A stretch of DNA of 37,746 nt from Gemmatimonadota bacterium (GTDB lineage Bacteria > Gemmatimonadota > Gemmatimonadetes > Gemmatimonadales > GWC2-71-9). The DNA lies in assembly GCA_022562295.1 (NCBI GenBank), contig JADFPO010000028.1:1-37746 (forward strand). The letters are read 5' to 3'. Position numbers and translations under genes: made by a program. Positions 24,483-34,384 of this stretch are shown here, one piece after another (position 1 is the first letter of the stretch; every line of letters starts with the position of its first letter). The notes beneath the pieces were generated by a model. That model searched no databases. It saw nothing but the letters and a program-made list of their open reading frames with translations, and was not told the DNA's origin.

Positions 24483-27184
24483 ACTCCCATCCGGTCGCCG
24501 TACGACTTTTTGCCGGAGCGGCGCGCATCGTGCTGCCGCGAGGTTTTGCGCGGGAGTTCGCCGGCGAGCTTCGCGACTCGTTTGCCGATCAATATCGCAT
24601 GGCTCGCCGCCGAAACTCAGCCGCTGTGGCGGCTTTCGTGCTTCACGAATTGGCCGGCTTGCTCGCGACCGCCGGCCGCGAACACCGCGAAGTCATCTTT
24701 GGACCCCACACCAGGAGGCGGCGTGTCCGTCTACCCGCTCCCCAGAGGAACCGAGAAGTGATCAACACACTGCGCCAGGATCTGATCTACTCCATTCGCA
24801 TGATCGTGAAGACACCCGTGGTGACTGGTATCGCCGTGCTGTCTCTAGCGATCGCAGTGGCAGCCAACACGAGCATTTTCAGCGTGCTGAACTCCTGGCT
24901 GTTGCGGCCGCTCCCCTACCCCGACGCCGAACGGCTCGTGATGGTGTGGGAGAACGATCGCAACGACTCAGATGACTCGGATGGGGCCACTGTCGCGAAC
25001 TATTTCGACTGGCGGGAACAATCGAATTCGTTCGAGGCACTCATCGCTGCTGAGTTTTCGTCGGCCAATCTCACCGGCATGGAACGCCCCGAACAGCTTC
25101 GGGTCTCGCATGTCACTCCGGACTTCCTTCGCGTGCTCGCCGCCGAGCCACTGATCGGAAGGACCTTCCGCGCGGACGAGGGTGGACCGGAAGACGCTCC
25201 GGTGGCCGTGATTGGTGAATCGCTGTGGAGGGACCGTTTCGCTGGTGACAACGCCGTGTTGAATCAGACGATGACGCTCGACGGGCAGGCCTACACGATC
25301 GTCGGCGTGATGCCCGAGACATTCGACTTCCTGGTCGGTTCCGTGAAGATATGGGTTGCAGACACCTTCGAGTCGAGACGCACGGATCGTACCGTACACA
25401 CATTGGTCGTCACAGGACGGTTGCGGGGCGGCGTCACGCCAGACCAGGCACAGAACGAAATGACGTCGATCGCGTCACGTCTCGAGGAGCAATACCCCGA
25501 AACGAACGAGGGGTGGGGAGTGAACGTCGAAACGCTGAAGGAACAGTTTCCCGGCGACACCGACCGCGGGCTGGTTCAGATCCTGATGACGGTCGTGTTC
25601 CTCGTGCTACTCATCGCGTGCGTAAACATCGCAAATCTGCTGCTGGCCAAGACCGACTCACGGCAAAAGGAGATTGCCGTTAGAATGGCGCTTGGGGCAG
25701 GCAAGGGCCGCATCGTGAGACAATTGCTGACCGAGGCGGTGGTGCTGGCGTTGATTGCCGGTTCGCTGGGAACGGTGCTTTCCATTTGGGGAGTCGCCTT
25801 CTTGGCGCAGGTGTTCCCGCCCGAAGTTCCAGTCAGCTTCGTCCCGACGCTCGACACGACGGTCGTTGCCTTCAGCCTCGCCCTTTCGGTGTTTGCCGGC
25901 CTCACCTTCGGTATCGCGCCGGCAGCTCAGGCAGTGGGAGGTGGCATGCGTGGGCCGCTGATCGACGGTGTCAGAGGCGGGTCGGCAAGCCGCAAGAAGC
26001 GGCGGATTCGCGACATGTTCGTCATGGTCGAGTTCGCCATGGCGTTGACCATCTTGATCGGAGCCGGCGTGCTCGCCGACTTGTTCCAGCGCAGCCTGTC
26101 GGTGGACCTCGGTTTTGACGCCGACAACCTGCTCACCATGCAAGTAGCACTCCCCGAGCACAAGTACGACGAGGATGACGCGATTCGTTCGTTCGTCACG
26201 CAGTTGGAGCGTGAGCTGGGCGGTCTCCCCGGCACGCCCGCCTACGCGATCATGAACGTGCTGCCGCGCACCAGGCGTCTCCCATCCACTGACTTCACCA
26301 TCGACGGCCGCCAGGTCGAGCCCGGCGAAGAACCATCCACATCGTGGCTCAGCGTGAATTCCGATTATTTCACCACGATGGAGATCGCGTTGCAGCGCGG
26401 CCGTCAATTCACCGAGGCCGATCGCGAGGGGGCCGCGCCGGTGGTCTTGGTGAATCAGCGCATGGTCGATCTGTTCTTTGATGGCAACGATCCGGTGGGC
26501 CAGCGCGTTACGATATTCGACGAGTCGCGCGAGATCGTGGGCGTAGTTAGCGACATCGCGCAGCGGCGTCTGACCGGCCTCCAGGCGTTCGACGCCGCGA
26601 TCTATTTCCCCATGGCCCAACGCCCGTTACGAGGCATGTGGATCGCCCTCAGAGCCACAGGTGATCCCTACTCCCTGGCCGGGCCGGCGCAGACCGCGGT
26701 GTGGAATGTGGATCCAGATCAGCCCATCAACGCAATCCAGACCATGCACGAGCACATGACGACGACCCTGGCCGGTCCAAATCTGTTGACCCAGATCCTC
26801 TTCGTCGTCGGCTCCCTCGCTCTGTCGCTCGCGGCCATCGGCATCTATGGGGTCATGGCATACGCCGTCTCGCAGCAGACGAAAGAAATCGGCATTCGCA
26901 TGGCGCTCGGCGCCAAGCCTGCTCAGGTGCTCATGAAGGTCACTCGCCAGGGGGCAACGCTCGCGGGCTTCGGGCTGTTGTTGGGGATTCCCACGGCCGC
27001 GTTGGCGGTCCGTTTCATTTCACGCATGTTTCAATTTGGTGACATCTCTGGCACCGGCGGCATCACCGCAGCACCCATGGTCTCCGTGAGCGCCATGCTG
27101 GTGAGTGTGGCGTTGGTAGCCTGCGTAATCCCGGCACGGCGTGCGACGAAGATCGAACCGGTCGTAGCGCTGCAGCAGGAGTAG
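24479..27184 (+). CDS. ADOP-type ABC permease (MacB/FtsX family)
   Basis: 901 residues starting at a GTG that overlaps the padR stop, with no ribosome site of its own. Residues about 1-90 form the permease-prefix region (FAREFAGELRDSFADQYRMA). A first TM helix at 112-137 (TGIAVLSLAIAVAANTSIFS) leads to a MacB-like periplasmic core, an FtsX unit (LVLLIACVNIANLLLAKTDSRQKEIAVRMALGAGKGRIVRQLLTE), a second core, and a second FtsX unit near the C-terminus (AIGIYGVMAYAVSQQTKEIGIRMALGA). This duplicated orphan permease is typical of Acidobacteriota and Gemmatimonadota. It has no ATPase domain and none is encoded beside it. The substrate is unknown; related MacB-type machines act on periplasmic molecules. 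Confidence 0.93.
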   Translation: MNSHPVAVRLFAGAARIVLPRGFAREFAGELRDSFADQYRMARRRNSAAVAAFVLHELAGLLATAGREHREVIFGPHTRRRRVRLPAPQRNREVINTLRQDLIYSIRMIVKTPVVTGIAVLSLAIAVAANTSIFSVLNSWLLRPLPYPDAERLVMVWENDRNDSDDSDGATVANYFDWREQSNSFEALIAAEFSSANLTGMERPEQLRVSHVTPDFLRVLAAEPLIGRTFRADEGGPEDAPVAVIGESLWRDRFAGDNAVLNQTMTLDGQAYTIVGVMPETFDFLVGSVKIWVADTFESRRTDRTVHTLVVTGRLRGGVTPDQAQNEMTSIASRLEEQYPETNEGWGVNVETLKEQFPGDTDRGLVQILMTVVFLVLLIACVNIANLLLAKTDSRQKEIAVRMALGAGKGRIVRQLLTEAVVLALIAGSLGTVLSIWGVAFLAQVFPPEVPVSFVPTLDTTVVAFSLALSVFAGLTFGIAPAAQAVGGGMRGPLIDGVRGGSASRKKRRIRDMFVMVEFAMALTILIGAGVLADLFQRSLSVDLGFDADNLLTMQVALPEHKYDEDDAIRSFVTQLERELGGLPGTPAYAIMNVLPRTRRLPSTDFTIDGRQVEPGEEPSTSWLSVNSDYFTTMEIALQRGRQFTEADREGAAPVVLVNQRMVDLFFDGNDPVGQRVTIFDESREIVGVVSDIAQRRLTGLQAFDAAIYFPMAQRPLRGMWIALRATGDPYSLAGPAQTAVWNVDPDQPINAIQTMHEHMTTTLAGPNLLTQILFVVGSLALSLAAIGIYGVMAYAVSQQTKEIGIRMALGAKPAQVLMKVTRQGATLAGFGLLLGIPTAALAVRFISRMFQFGDISGTGGITAAPMVSVSAMLVSVALVACVIPARRATKIEPVVALQQE

Positions 27185-27226
27185 GGGACGGAGGGGACAG
27201 GGGATAGGGGATAGGGGATAGGTAAC
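27183..27226. repeat. Heptamer array (GGGGATA) starting at the permease stop codon
   Basis: Two AGGGGAC-like units are followed by three perfect GGGGATA units and a partial one, with a 7-bp period, beginning in the TAG of the permease gene. The following 27227-27327 contains short direct and inverted words (TCAGGTTTCAGGTG, CCCGACACCCGACACC) and no gene. Confidence 0.75.
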
Positions 27227-27327
27227 ATCGGTATCAGGTTTCAGGTGTTAGGGGTTGAATCGCATTTGTGAGTCACGCGCCTGATCCCCGACACCCGACA
27301 CCTCTTCACCGCGCGGGTATCTGCTCC

Positions 27328-28293
27328 TCAGCACCGCACCCGGTAAATCGTGCCTTGCTGGCCGCGCGACCACTCGCTGGTCAGCACCAGTGTCTCCTCG
27401 TCCAGGAAGTCCACTGCTTCTCCCCCCGGTTCGATGATCCCGACGAAACAGGGGACCGCCGGTGGCAGCAGCTCGCCGTCTTCCCCCACCGTGTACAGAT
27501 AGATTTCGGTGTACGTGCGCACCGCCAAGATCCGGCCTGACGGTGAGAAGGCAGCGCCGGTCACGACTTTGCCGATCAGCGGAACCGGGTCGATGGCAAG
27601 TGTCCCCCGTGACTCCGGAGTAATCGCGCGGTTCTGCCGAATTGCCTGCTCCACGACGGCATGATGGATCACAAACACTTGAGTGCGTCCATTGCGACCC
27701 TTCGTCACGATTGTCACGTTCCCATCGGGCGAAACGGCCATTGCCTCCGCGTCGTGTCGTTCGTCCGGATAGACAAAGTCGACGCGCCTGACCTCGGCCA
27801 CGGTGGTCGTGGCCGTGGGTTCGACTGAGGTCGGGTTCGGTTCGGGGATGATGTAGAGGCTGTAGACGGATCGGCGGCGTAGATTGTCTCCGATATCACC
27901 GATGTACAGGCAATCGGACTCGGAAGACCACACACCCGGACACCGGCCCAAGCTGATGTCTTCCCAATCACGCGACTCCGCGCCCTGTACGCTGAAGGCG
28001 CCGAGGATTTGTCCGCCCAGATTCATCGCGTATACGACCGGATCGTGCCCGGAGTCGTTGTGCGTCCACAGAACGCCCGGGTATGTACGGCTCACCGCCA
28101 CGCCAGAGGACTCAGACAACCTCCGTGGGACCATCCCGGTGAGTTCTGTGGACGCCGCGGTGTAGGCCGCCCTCTCTTCCAGATATCGCGCGAGCGCGCG
28201 GTCGCGACGGAATTGCCAGCCCCACCAAAACGCCGCTGACAACGCCAGGACCAACACGACGGCGCCGAGGACAACGCGACGCACCCCTGGCAC
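27328..28293 (-). CDS. Membrane-anchored beta-propeller-like protein, unknown function
   Basis: 321 residues from a GTG. Residues about 6-27 are a single N-terminal anchor or uncleaved signal (VVLGAVVLVLALSAAFWWGW). The rest reads as a propeller: ESSGVAVSRTYPGVLWTHNDSG, RDWEDISLG, CLYIGDIGDNLRRRSVYSLY, HDAEAMAVSPDGNVTIVTKG, and a closing TLVLTSEWSRGQQGTIYRV. The motifs LWTHNDSG, DWEDI and GDIGDN are typical of a widespread secreted family resembling SdiA-regulated/SMP-30-like propellers with no settled function. It is 70 bp downstream of the aldehyde dehydrogenase on the same strand and could belong to the same operon. The end faces the permease gene. Confidence 0.8.
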   Translation of the reverse strand: MPGVRRVVLGAVVLVLALSAAFWWGWQFRRDRALARYLEERAAYTAASTELTGMVPRRLSESSGVAVSRTYPGVLWTHNDSGHDPVVYAMNLGGQILGAFSVQGAESRDWEDISLGRCPGVWSSESDCLYIGDIGDNLRRRSVYSLYIIPEPNPTSVEPTATTTVAEVRRVDFVYPDERHDAEAMAVSPDGNVTIVTKGRNGRTQVFVIHHAVVEQAIRQNRAITPESRGTLAIDPVPLIGKVVTGAAFSPSGRILAVRTYTEIYLYTVGEDGELLPPAVPCFVGIIEPGGEAVDFLDEETLVLTSEWSRGQQGTIYRVRC

Positions 28294-28363
28294 TAGGTGC
28301 TCAAGGCGTCAGCAAACCGTCTGCATGTGCGTCGTTCGCATGCAACCCTCGTCGTCCGCGGCA

Positions 28364-29941
28364 TTACTGACGGAACTCGATCCCCTGGGCCAGCGGCAAC
28401 TCGGTACTCCAGTTCAGCGTATTGGTCTGCCGGCGCATATACGCCTTCCACGCGTCCGAGCCGGACTCGCGGCCGCCTCCGGTCTCCTTTTCGCCACCAA
28501 AAGCACCGCCTATCTCCGCGCCGCTCGTTCCGATATTGACGTTCGCAATCCCGCAATCGCTCCCACGGTGTGAAAGGAAATACTCGGCTTCGCGCATGTG
28601 TTCGGTGAAAATGGCGGAAGACAATCCCTGTGGGACCCCGTTGTGAAGCGCCACAGCCTGCTCGATATCGTCAACCGCGTCTTGCGCTGAGGAATTCGCA
28701 TCGCCGTACCCGATGATATAAAGGATAGGTGCAAACGTTTCTTCTTGCACGATCGCAAACTCGTTCCTCGCCGCAGCGATGCACGGAGTCACATAATGCC
28801 CCCCGGGATAGTCGTCCCCTACGAGCGGCTCGCCACCGTGGAGAATCTCGCCTCCCTCCTGTCGAATACGGGCAATGGCGGATTGCATGTCGTCGACGGC
28901 ATCTTGCGTCACGAGCGGCCCCATCAAGGTGCCCGGCTTGCGTGGGTCGCCGATCGCGATGTCGCCGTAGGCCGCACAGAGCCGCGCGGCCAGCTCCTCT
29001 CTGATCGACTCGTGCACGATGATCCGTCTCGTGCTGGTACATCGTTGGCCAGCCGTACCGACGGCGCCGAACAGGATGGCCGGAAGAGCGATATCGAAGT
29101 TGGCGTGAGGTGTCACGATGATCGCGTTGTTGCCGCCAAGCTCGAGGATGGTCCGCCCGAGCCGCTTGCCTACTACTTCGGCCACACGGTAGCCCATCTG
29201 GCAACTCCCGGTCGCGGACACCAGCGGAACGCGCCTGTCGTGCAGCAACCGGTCGCCCACACTCGAGCCGCTGCCAACCGCGAGAGCGAAGATCGCCGGG
29301 TCCACGTCGTTCTCGCGGCACACCTGTTCGGCGATCTTGATGCAGGCAACGGCGGTGAGCGGTGTCTTGCTCGCCGGTTTCCACAGTGTCGCGTCCCCGC
29401 AAACCGCAGCGATGGCGGCGTTCCAGCTCCACACCGCGACCGGAAAATTGAACGCGCTGATCACGCCGACCACACCGAGCGGATGCCACTGCTCGTACAT
29501 ACGATGGTCGGGCCGTTCCGAGTGCATTGTCAGGCCGTAGAGCTGGCGCGACAACCCGCACGCGAAGTCGCAGATGTCGATCATCTCCTGTACTTCCCCC
29601 TCGCCCTCGGCGATGATCTTGCCCATCTCCAGTGTGACAAGCGCGCCAAGCTCCGTTTTCACTTCGCGCAATCGGTTCCCCAGTTGTCGTACGACCTCGC
29701 CCCGCTTCGGAGCCGGCAACTGGCGCCACGTCAAGAACGCCTCGTGTGCCCGTTCAGCGACATGATCGTATTCCGCCTCCGTAACCTGGGTGACGGTCGC
29801 AATCAGCGAACCATCGATCGGCGTGATCACTTCCAACTCTGGACCTGAACCCAACCACTCCCCGGCAAACCCACCGCGATTGTTGTCCTCGATGCCGAGA
29901 GTCTTCAGAAATTCGCCCGTTGCGGGCGCGGTAACCGTCAT
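28364..29941 (-). CDS. amaB: Aldehyde dehydrogenase, antiquitin/aminoadipate-semialdehyde type (ALDH7)
   Basis: 525 residues. Catalytic residues: Cys301 in GTAGQRCTSTRR, Glu267 in LELGGNNAII, Asn165 in ISAFNFPVAV and Lys188 in LWKPASKTPL. LGGNNAII, GQRCTSTRR, GSDCGIANVNIGTSGAEIGG and GESGSDAWKAYMRR-like segments mark the ALDH7 (antiquitin) branch, which oxidises alpha-aminoadipate semialdehyde (piperideine-6-carboxylate) to alpha-aminoadipate with NAD in lysine breakdown. Its ATG follows the TGA of the M14 peptidase gene with no gap, so translation is probably coupled. No other lysine-catabolism gene is nearby. The family call is strong; the substrate is inferred from the family. Confidence 0.92.
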   Translation of the reverse strand: MTVTAPATGEFLKTLGIEDNNRGGFAGEWLGSGPELEVITPIDGSLIATVTQVTEAEYDHVAERAHEAFLTWRQLPAPKRGEVVRQLGNRLREVKTELGALVTLEMGKIIAEGEGEVQEMIDICDFACGLSRQLYGLTMHSERPDHRMYEQWHPLGVVGVISAFNFPVAVWSWNAAIAAVCGDATLWKPASKTPLTAVACIKIAEQVCRENDVDPAIFALAVGSGSSVGDRLLHDRRVPLVSATGSCQMGYRVAEVVGKRLGRTILELGGNNAIIVTPHANFDIALPAILFGAVGTAGQRCTSTRRIIVHESIREELAARLCAAYGDIAIGDPRKPGTLMGPLVTQDAVDDMQSAIARIRQEGGEILHGGEPLVGDDYPGGHYVTPCIAAARNEFAIVQEETFAPILYIIGYGDANSSAQDAVDDIEQAVALHNGVPQGLSSAIFTEHMREAEYFLSHRGSDCGIANVNIGTSGAEIGGAFGGEKETGGGRESGSDAWKAYMRRQTNTLNWSTELPLAQGIEFRQ

Positions 29942-32900
29942 TCACTCACCTTTTTCCGGGTCCGCGGGCTTTGCCGGTCTGGGCCGGTGAATCTTGAAGC
30001 TCACTCCCCCGGCGAACTCCTTCTCTGTGCGGTTTACTTCGTGATTGCCTTCCAACAGATATTCGAGCAGGGCCTTGTCCCACTCCAAACCGGCTGACGC
30101 GACGAGCTGCAACCACTCCCCATGGGCCGTCTCGTCGGGCGCCTCCGTGGTGCCGGACCAAATCGTGACCCTCGGGTTGGACATCGGGCGGCTACCACTC
30201 CCATCGGAGCCCTTGATGGCCGTGTAGATCAAGACCGAGTCGGAGAAATCCATCTTGAAGTTCTCGGAGTCCCACGCAAACGCGTAGCGGCGGTAGCGGT
30301 CGTACGCACGCCGGTTGAGGGCCCGGATGCCTTCGATCGCGTTGATCTTCTCGGTGATCCGGTCGCGGATCTCGAACGCCGCCGCCTTGTGATCCGGAAA
30401 GTCGGGACTGTCCACATAGTTGAAGCTGGGCATGAACCATCCGCGCATACCCCACCAACTGCGAGATTGTGTGGCGCGATTGCGCACCCAGCCGGCATAC
30501 TCCGAGAAAATCTGCACCCACTCGTGGGAAGGGTACCCATGTGGATTGAGAAAAAGGTCTGGTAGCCAGGTATTCCACAGCTTGGGACGCACTTTCGTTT
30601 CGGGATAGATCGGGTCGTCGTCTCCCTGTCCGGCCGACACGTCGACGCCCAGCGATCCCAGATATCCAGCGTGCAGCATGTGATCCGGCGTGATTCGATA
30701 CAGATCGTACGCCAGCTGTGCGCCATCCGGATTGGTAATCGGGTGAATCACCACGTTGACTTTGTTGAGGGCGTCCGCGAAGGCGGGATCGGTCAGCAAC
30801 AGCTCCGCCAATTTCAATACGTGGCTCGTCGAGGAGACTTCGTTGGCATGCTGGCGCGCCGAGTAGATGACGGTCGGCTTCAAGGTGGAGGCCTTCGCTT
30901 GCGACCAGTGTGACGCGTCAACGGGCGGCATGAGATCCATGGCCCAGATCTTCTTCCCCAGGTAACTCTCGCCCACCTGATAGACGGTGGCCTGTGGATA
31001 GGTGGACATCTTGGCGAGGATCTCCGCAGCCTCAGGAGGAGGAATGGGAGTCTCCCATTGCACCAACTCCCCGTTTCGCCATCCGTCGTCGGCGGGGAGG
31101 AGTTCATCGATGTTGGGAAATGCGGCCGGCGACCCGTTTGCCGGTAGCCTCACGACGTGCTGGGAGTCCGGATCGAATTTGTGTCCCCAAAATTCGGCGA
31201 CCTCAATCCATCCGAGGTCGTGGTACGCGAGATCCTCACGGTACATCCCCTTATCGCGGAGATTGTACGCGAACATCATCACTCCCGTGACCTGCTCACC
31301 CCATACCATCCGGCTGTCCACGTTTCGAGCGCTTGTGCGGAGCACGAACTCATCGCGCCGATCCGTCTCGAAATCCACCTTGAGTTGGAAATACAGTTGT
31401 TCGAGGCCCGGACGGCCGGCTCGAACCAGCGCCCCAACGGCTTTGGGTTTCTCGAGCGCAACCGGCACGATGTCCCGACGCACCTTCGTTTCCCGCTGCC
31501 CCCGCTCTCGATAAGTCACGGACACCGTTGGTCCGGCTGCGCCGAAACCGGTGAACGTGATTCTGGCGTGGCCGGCCGAGCCGTCCGATTTGGGACGGAC
31601 GATCGGGATGACGCGTCCCGGATAATTGAGCGCCTGCCCCCGTGCGAACCTTCCCAATAAGTCGAAGAAGTGCAGCGTCGCAAAATAGATCTCCTCGTGC
31701 AACGCCTCCATCGACGCGACCTGCTCGTTGTCGACACCGACGCGATAGTCCGGTTCGCTGAGCGAGACATCGATGCGTAACTCACCGAAGTGCGGCGCAT
31801 CGGAGGCTCGTGGCTTCCCGTCACTGATGCGCATCACATAGTCGTACACCTGCATCAGCGTCTTGCCTTGGAAGTGATCCCAAAAACGCTCGAGGTCCGT
31901 CACGATCCGTTGATCCACGATCGCTTCCGAGCCGATGTGGGCCGTGATCCAGCCGGTCGTAACACGGACCATCTCATAGTCGGGAAACCGGTCGAAATAG
32001 GGCCGCAGAACGTATTTTGGATCGAACGTTTCCCGGTACAACTCATCGCCACCCGGCGACGTTGCAATCACCTCGTATGCCGGTGCGCCGATCGGCATCT
32101 TCTCAAATTGGATCTGTTCGAGATCCAAGCCAAGTTCTCGAGCCAGCACCTCGTCGATGGGGAAGATCTCCAGCAGCCAACGCGTCGGTGTGTACATCGC
32201 CTGCTGCGGCCAGCCCTCCGGCGGACCAACCTCGGCAAAGCGAATCGTGAGTCGGTCCACGGGCTTCCCGTGCAGGGCCGGTCGAACGGAGTCGTACAGC
32301 CAGCTGTATCCCTGCTTGTAAGCTGACAGCACGGTGACGGATGTCGCCGCCGCCGCGGCGCCAGCCGAGAGCAACTCGTCCCTCGCTTGCCGCTCGATTT
32401 GGGACCGGACCTCCGGAGGCTCACTCAACAGCGCTTGGATGACTACGCGCTCGCCACGCCGCACGCGCGGAAGAACATCCCGTCGGAATACCCTCCAGAA
32501 CTCGTCGACCTCCGATGGGATATCGAACTCCTCATCGATCAGCAACTCGGCGTTCTGCACGTCGATGTTCCCAACCACTACCTCGAGCCGATCGGTCGTT
32601 AACGCATCTCCCAAGTAATCACGGACATAATCAGCCAATCCATCGTCCGCCTTCTCGACATAGATACTGACTTCAACGGACTCGAGATCTTTCCCGGCCA
32701 GCCCATCGACGATTTTGCCCAGCTTATAGAGCGCCGTTGCCGCCTGGCCGACGGGAGAGCGACCGGCGAGGGCCCTCCATAAGTCATACTCGACGTCCTC
32801 GGTTGTGGTCCGGTCTTTGCCACGTTCCCAGACGTGTGGAAACCGCTCGGCGACTTGGCGCACGGCACGCGTCAAGCCGGCGTTGTCGGCGCCGACAATG

Positions 32901-34195
32901 ACCATGGCCGTTTTTTCGCCGAACGCATCGGGCACCACCCGAATGAACCCCTGTCCCGGCTCTAGGTCTGGAATCGAGAGCTTTTCCTCCTCTACGAGCT
33001 GCCGGACCAGCGGGTGGCTGCCGCCGATGAGCACGAGCGGAGGAAACTGTTCCGGATCGTCGATCTCGTCCGGGCGCACCGCTATGGGAATTGCGACGCC
33101 AGTTGCCTCGAGGGCAAGACGCGCGGCCAAGTCGGCCGTGACACCCGACGAGTCACTCGCCGCGCTCAACATGACATCGACACGATCGGGAATGAGATCC
33201 TTATCGGAATCGCCAAGGAACCCCGACGTCGTGTACAGATTCGACAAATCCATATCCGCCTTGTTGCCGCCGTCCGGCCGGCGACCCGAGGCACGGCTGG
33301 GCTCCTCGTCCGAACCCACGACGTGGATGATGACGGGCTCGGCAGGCGGCGCCGAGAGGTAGATGCGCAGTAAACGCAGACCATCGAATCGGAGTGACAG
33401 AACCTCCTGCTGCTCAGCTTCTGTGAGGTTCTCCGATTCTGCGTCGGTGGAATCCTCGTCCGCGGGAGGGATCTCCGCTTTCTCCGCTGCATCGCGTAAT
33501 GCCGTCTCCGCTCGCTCGAGGGCGGCGGGAGCAACGTGCACTTGCACGTCGAGGCGTCGCAAACCGGCACGCGGTGCCTCTACCACGAATCGGGCGACGT
33601 GGATACCGTCGCTCGCGATGTCGTCTGCCGCGAGCACACGCTCGACGCCTTCGACCACATCACTCAGGGTCGGCCCCTCGGTACTCCAGAGATACGGCGT
33701 CCGGGCGCTGAACGCGGTCGCGGCTGCCGCCGTCCCCGCCTCGTCCCCACCGGCGATGGCGACGGCACCGTCTACCAAGGCCACGACGCCAACCCCCGGC
33801 TCGAGATCGACACCCAAGGCCTGCCAGTCAATTCCCAAACGCGCCAAGCCCCCTTGTCCGATCGCAATCGGGATCCCGTCGGTGGCGGTAGTCAACGGCA
33901 GGTTCATGGCCGAAGTTTCGAAGCCCAGGCGGGCCGCAACGTTGGCCGCGGCGGCCACGTCACCGTCGCTGGCTGGCTGGCCGAGAACCAACCGTGCGGC
34001 GACGAAATCGATGTCGCCATCGCCGTTCCGATCCTGGAGCACGGGGCCGATCTCGAAAACCAATTCCAGACCGCTGAGCTGGTCTTGCGGGCTCTGGTTG
34101 ACAGCAGCCGGTCGAGGTAATCCACCCAAAAGCGAGGCCACCGCTGCCGCCAGCAGGTATTTCGGAGGACGCTTCACTGCGCGTGTCTTATCCAT
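29942..34195 (-). CDS. Very large exported M14 zinc carboxypeptidase with duplicated N-terminal modules
   Basis: 1417 residues from the ATG at 34195; a GTG at 34240 adds 15 residues before the signal peptide (KYLLAAAVASLLGGLPRPAA). The C-terminal peptidase has SARQHANEVSSTSH, giving the zinc HxxE pair (His1116, Glu1119), and a later LNPHGYPSHEW with candidate third ligand His1219. The N-terminal half carries two similar modules: DRNGDGDIDFVAARLVLG, with a later LEPGVGVVALVDGAVAIAGG, and DSDKDLIPDRVDVMLSA, with a later LEPGQGFIRVVPDAFG. Both start with a calcium-loop-like Asp-rich motif. A beta-rich middle section links to the peptidase. Typical M14 enzymes are 300-450 residues, so this is unusually large. 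The following ALDH gene is directly coupled. Confidence 0.88.
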   Translation of the reverse strand: MDKTRAVKRPPKYLLAAAVASLLGGLPRPAAVNQSPQDQLSGLELVFEIGPVLQDRNGDGDIDFVAARLVLGQPASDGDVAAAANVAARLGFETSAMNLPLTTATDGIPIAIGQGGLARLGIDWQALGVDLEPGVGVVALVDGAVAIAGGDEAGTAAAATAFSARTPYLWSTEGPTLSDVVEGVERVLAADDIASDGIHVARFVVEAPRAGLRRLDVQVHVAPAALERAETALRDAAEKAEIPPADEDSTDAESENLTEAEQQEVLSLRFDGLRLLRIYLSAPPAEPVIIHVVGSDEEPSRASGRRPDGGNKADMDLSNLYTTSGFLGDSDKDLIPDRVDVMLSAASDSSGVTADLAARLALEATGVAIPIAVRPDEIDDPEQFPPLVLIGGSHPLVRQLVEEEKLSIPDLEPGQGFIRVVPDAFGEKTAMVIVGADNAGLTRAVRQVAERFPHVWERGKDRTTTEDVEYDLWRALAGRSPVGQAATALYKLGKIVDGLAGKDLESVEVSIYVEKADDGLADYVRDYLGDALTTDRLEVVVGNIDVQNAELLIDEEFDIPSEVDEFWRVFRRDVLPRVRRGERVVIQALLSEPPEVRSQIERQARDELLSAGAAAAATSVTVLSAYKQGYSWLYDSVRPALHGKPVDRLTIRFAEVGPPEGWPQQAMYTPTRWLLEIFPIDEVLARELGLDLEQIQFEKMPIGAPAYEVIATSPGGDELYRETFDPKYVLRPYFDRFPDYEMVRVTTGWITAHIGSEAIVDQRIVTDLERFWDHFQGKTLMQVYDYVMRISDGKPRASDAPHFGELRIDVSLSEPDYRVGVDNEQVASMEALHEEIYFATLHFFDLLGRFARGQALNYPGRVIPIVRPKSDGSAGHARITFTGFGAAGPTVSVTYRERGQRETKVRRDIVPVALEKPKAVGALVRAGRPGLEQLYFQLKVDFETDRRDEFVLRTSARNVDSRMVWGEQVTGVMMFAYNLRDKGMYREDLAYHDLGWIEVAEFWGHKFDPDSQHVVRLPANGSPAAFPNIDELLPADDGWRNGELVQWETPIPPPEAAEILAKMSTYPQATVYQVGESYLGKKIWAMDLMPPVDASHWSQAKASTLKPTVIYSARQHANEVSSTSHVLKLAELLLTDPAFADALNKVNVVIHPITNPDGAQLAYDLYRITPDHMLHAGYLGSLGVDVSAGQGDDDPIYPETKVRPKLWNTWLPDLFLNPHGYPSHEWVQIFSEYAGWVRNRATQSRSWWGMRGWFMPSFNYVDSPDFPDHKAAAFEIRDRITEKINAIEGIRALNRRAYDRYRRYAFAWDSENFKMDFSDSVLIYTAIKGSDGSGSRPMSNPRVTIWSGTTEAPDETAHGEWLQLVASAGLEWDKALLEYLLEGNHEVNRTEKEFAGGVSFKIHRPRPAKPADPEKGE

Positions 34196-34384
34196 GAAGT
34201 GGGTCCAGGTGAGAACGGTCCAATGGTCCCTGCCCGGCACAAGATATTACCATGGCCGCTGTTTGGTACCCGACGCGGAGATTGGTGCCGGGGTGAGCGG
34301 TCGAAGACGTCGAGGACCCAATGGAATCCCGACCCCAGACATCTGACTCTTAGGCTGTGCCAAGACTCGTTGATCGGCGATTTC

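Noticed and set aside
28671-29848. Long overlapping ORFs on both strands within the ALDH gene
   Set aside because: Shadows of a gene with all catalytic residues intact in the third frame.
33363-34346. 327-residue Ser/Arg-rich plus-strand ORF antisense to the M14 peptidase
   Set aside because: Low-complexity shadow; the minus-strand frame has the signal peptide and duplicated module.
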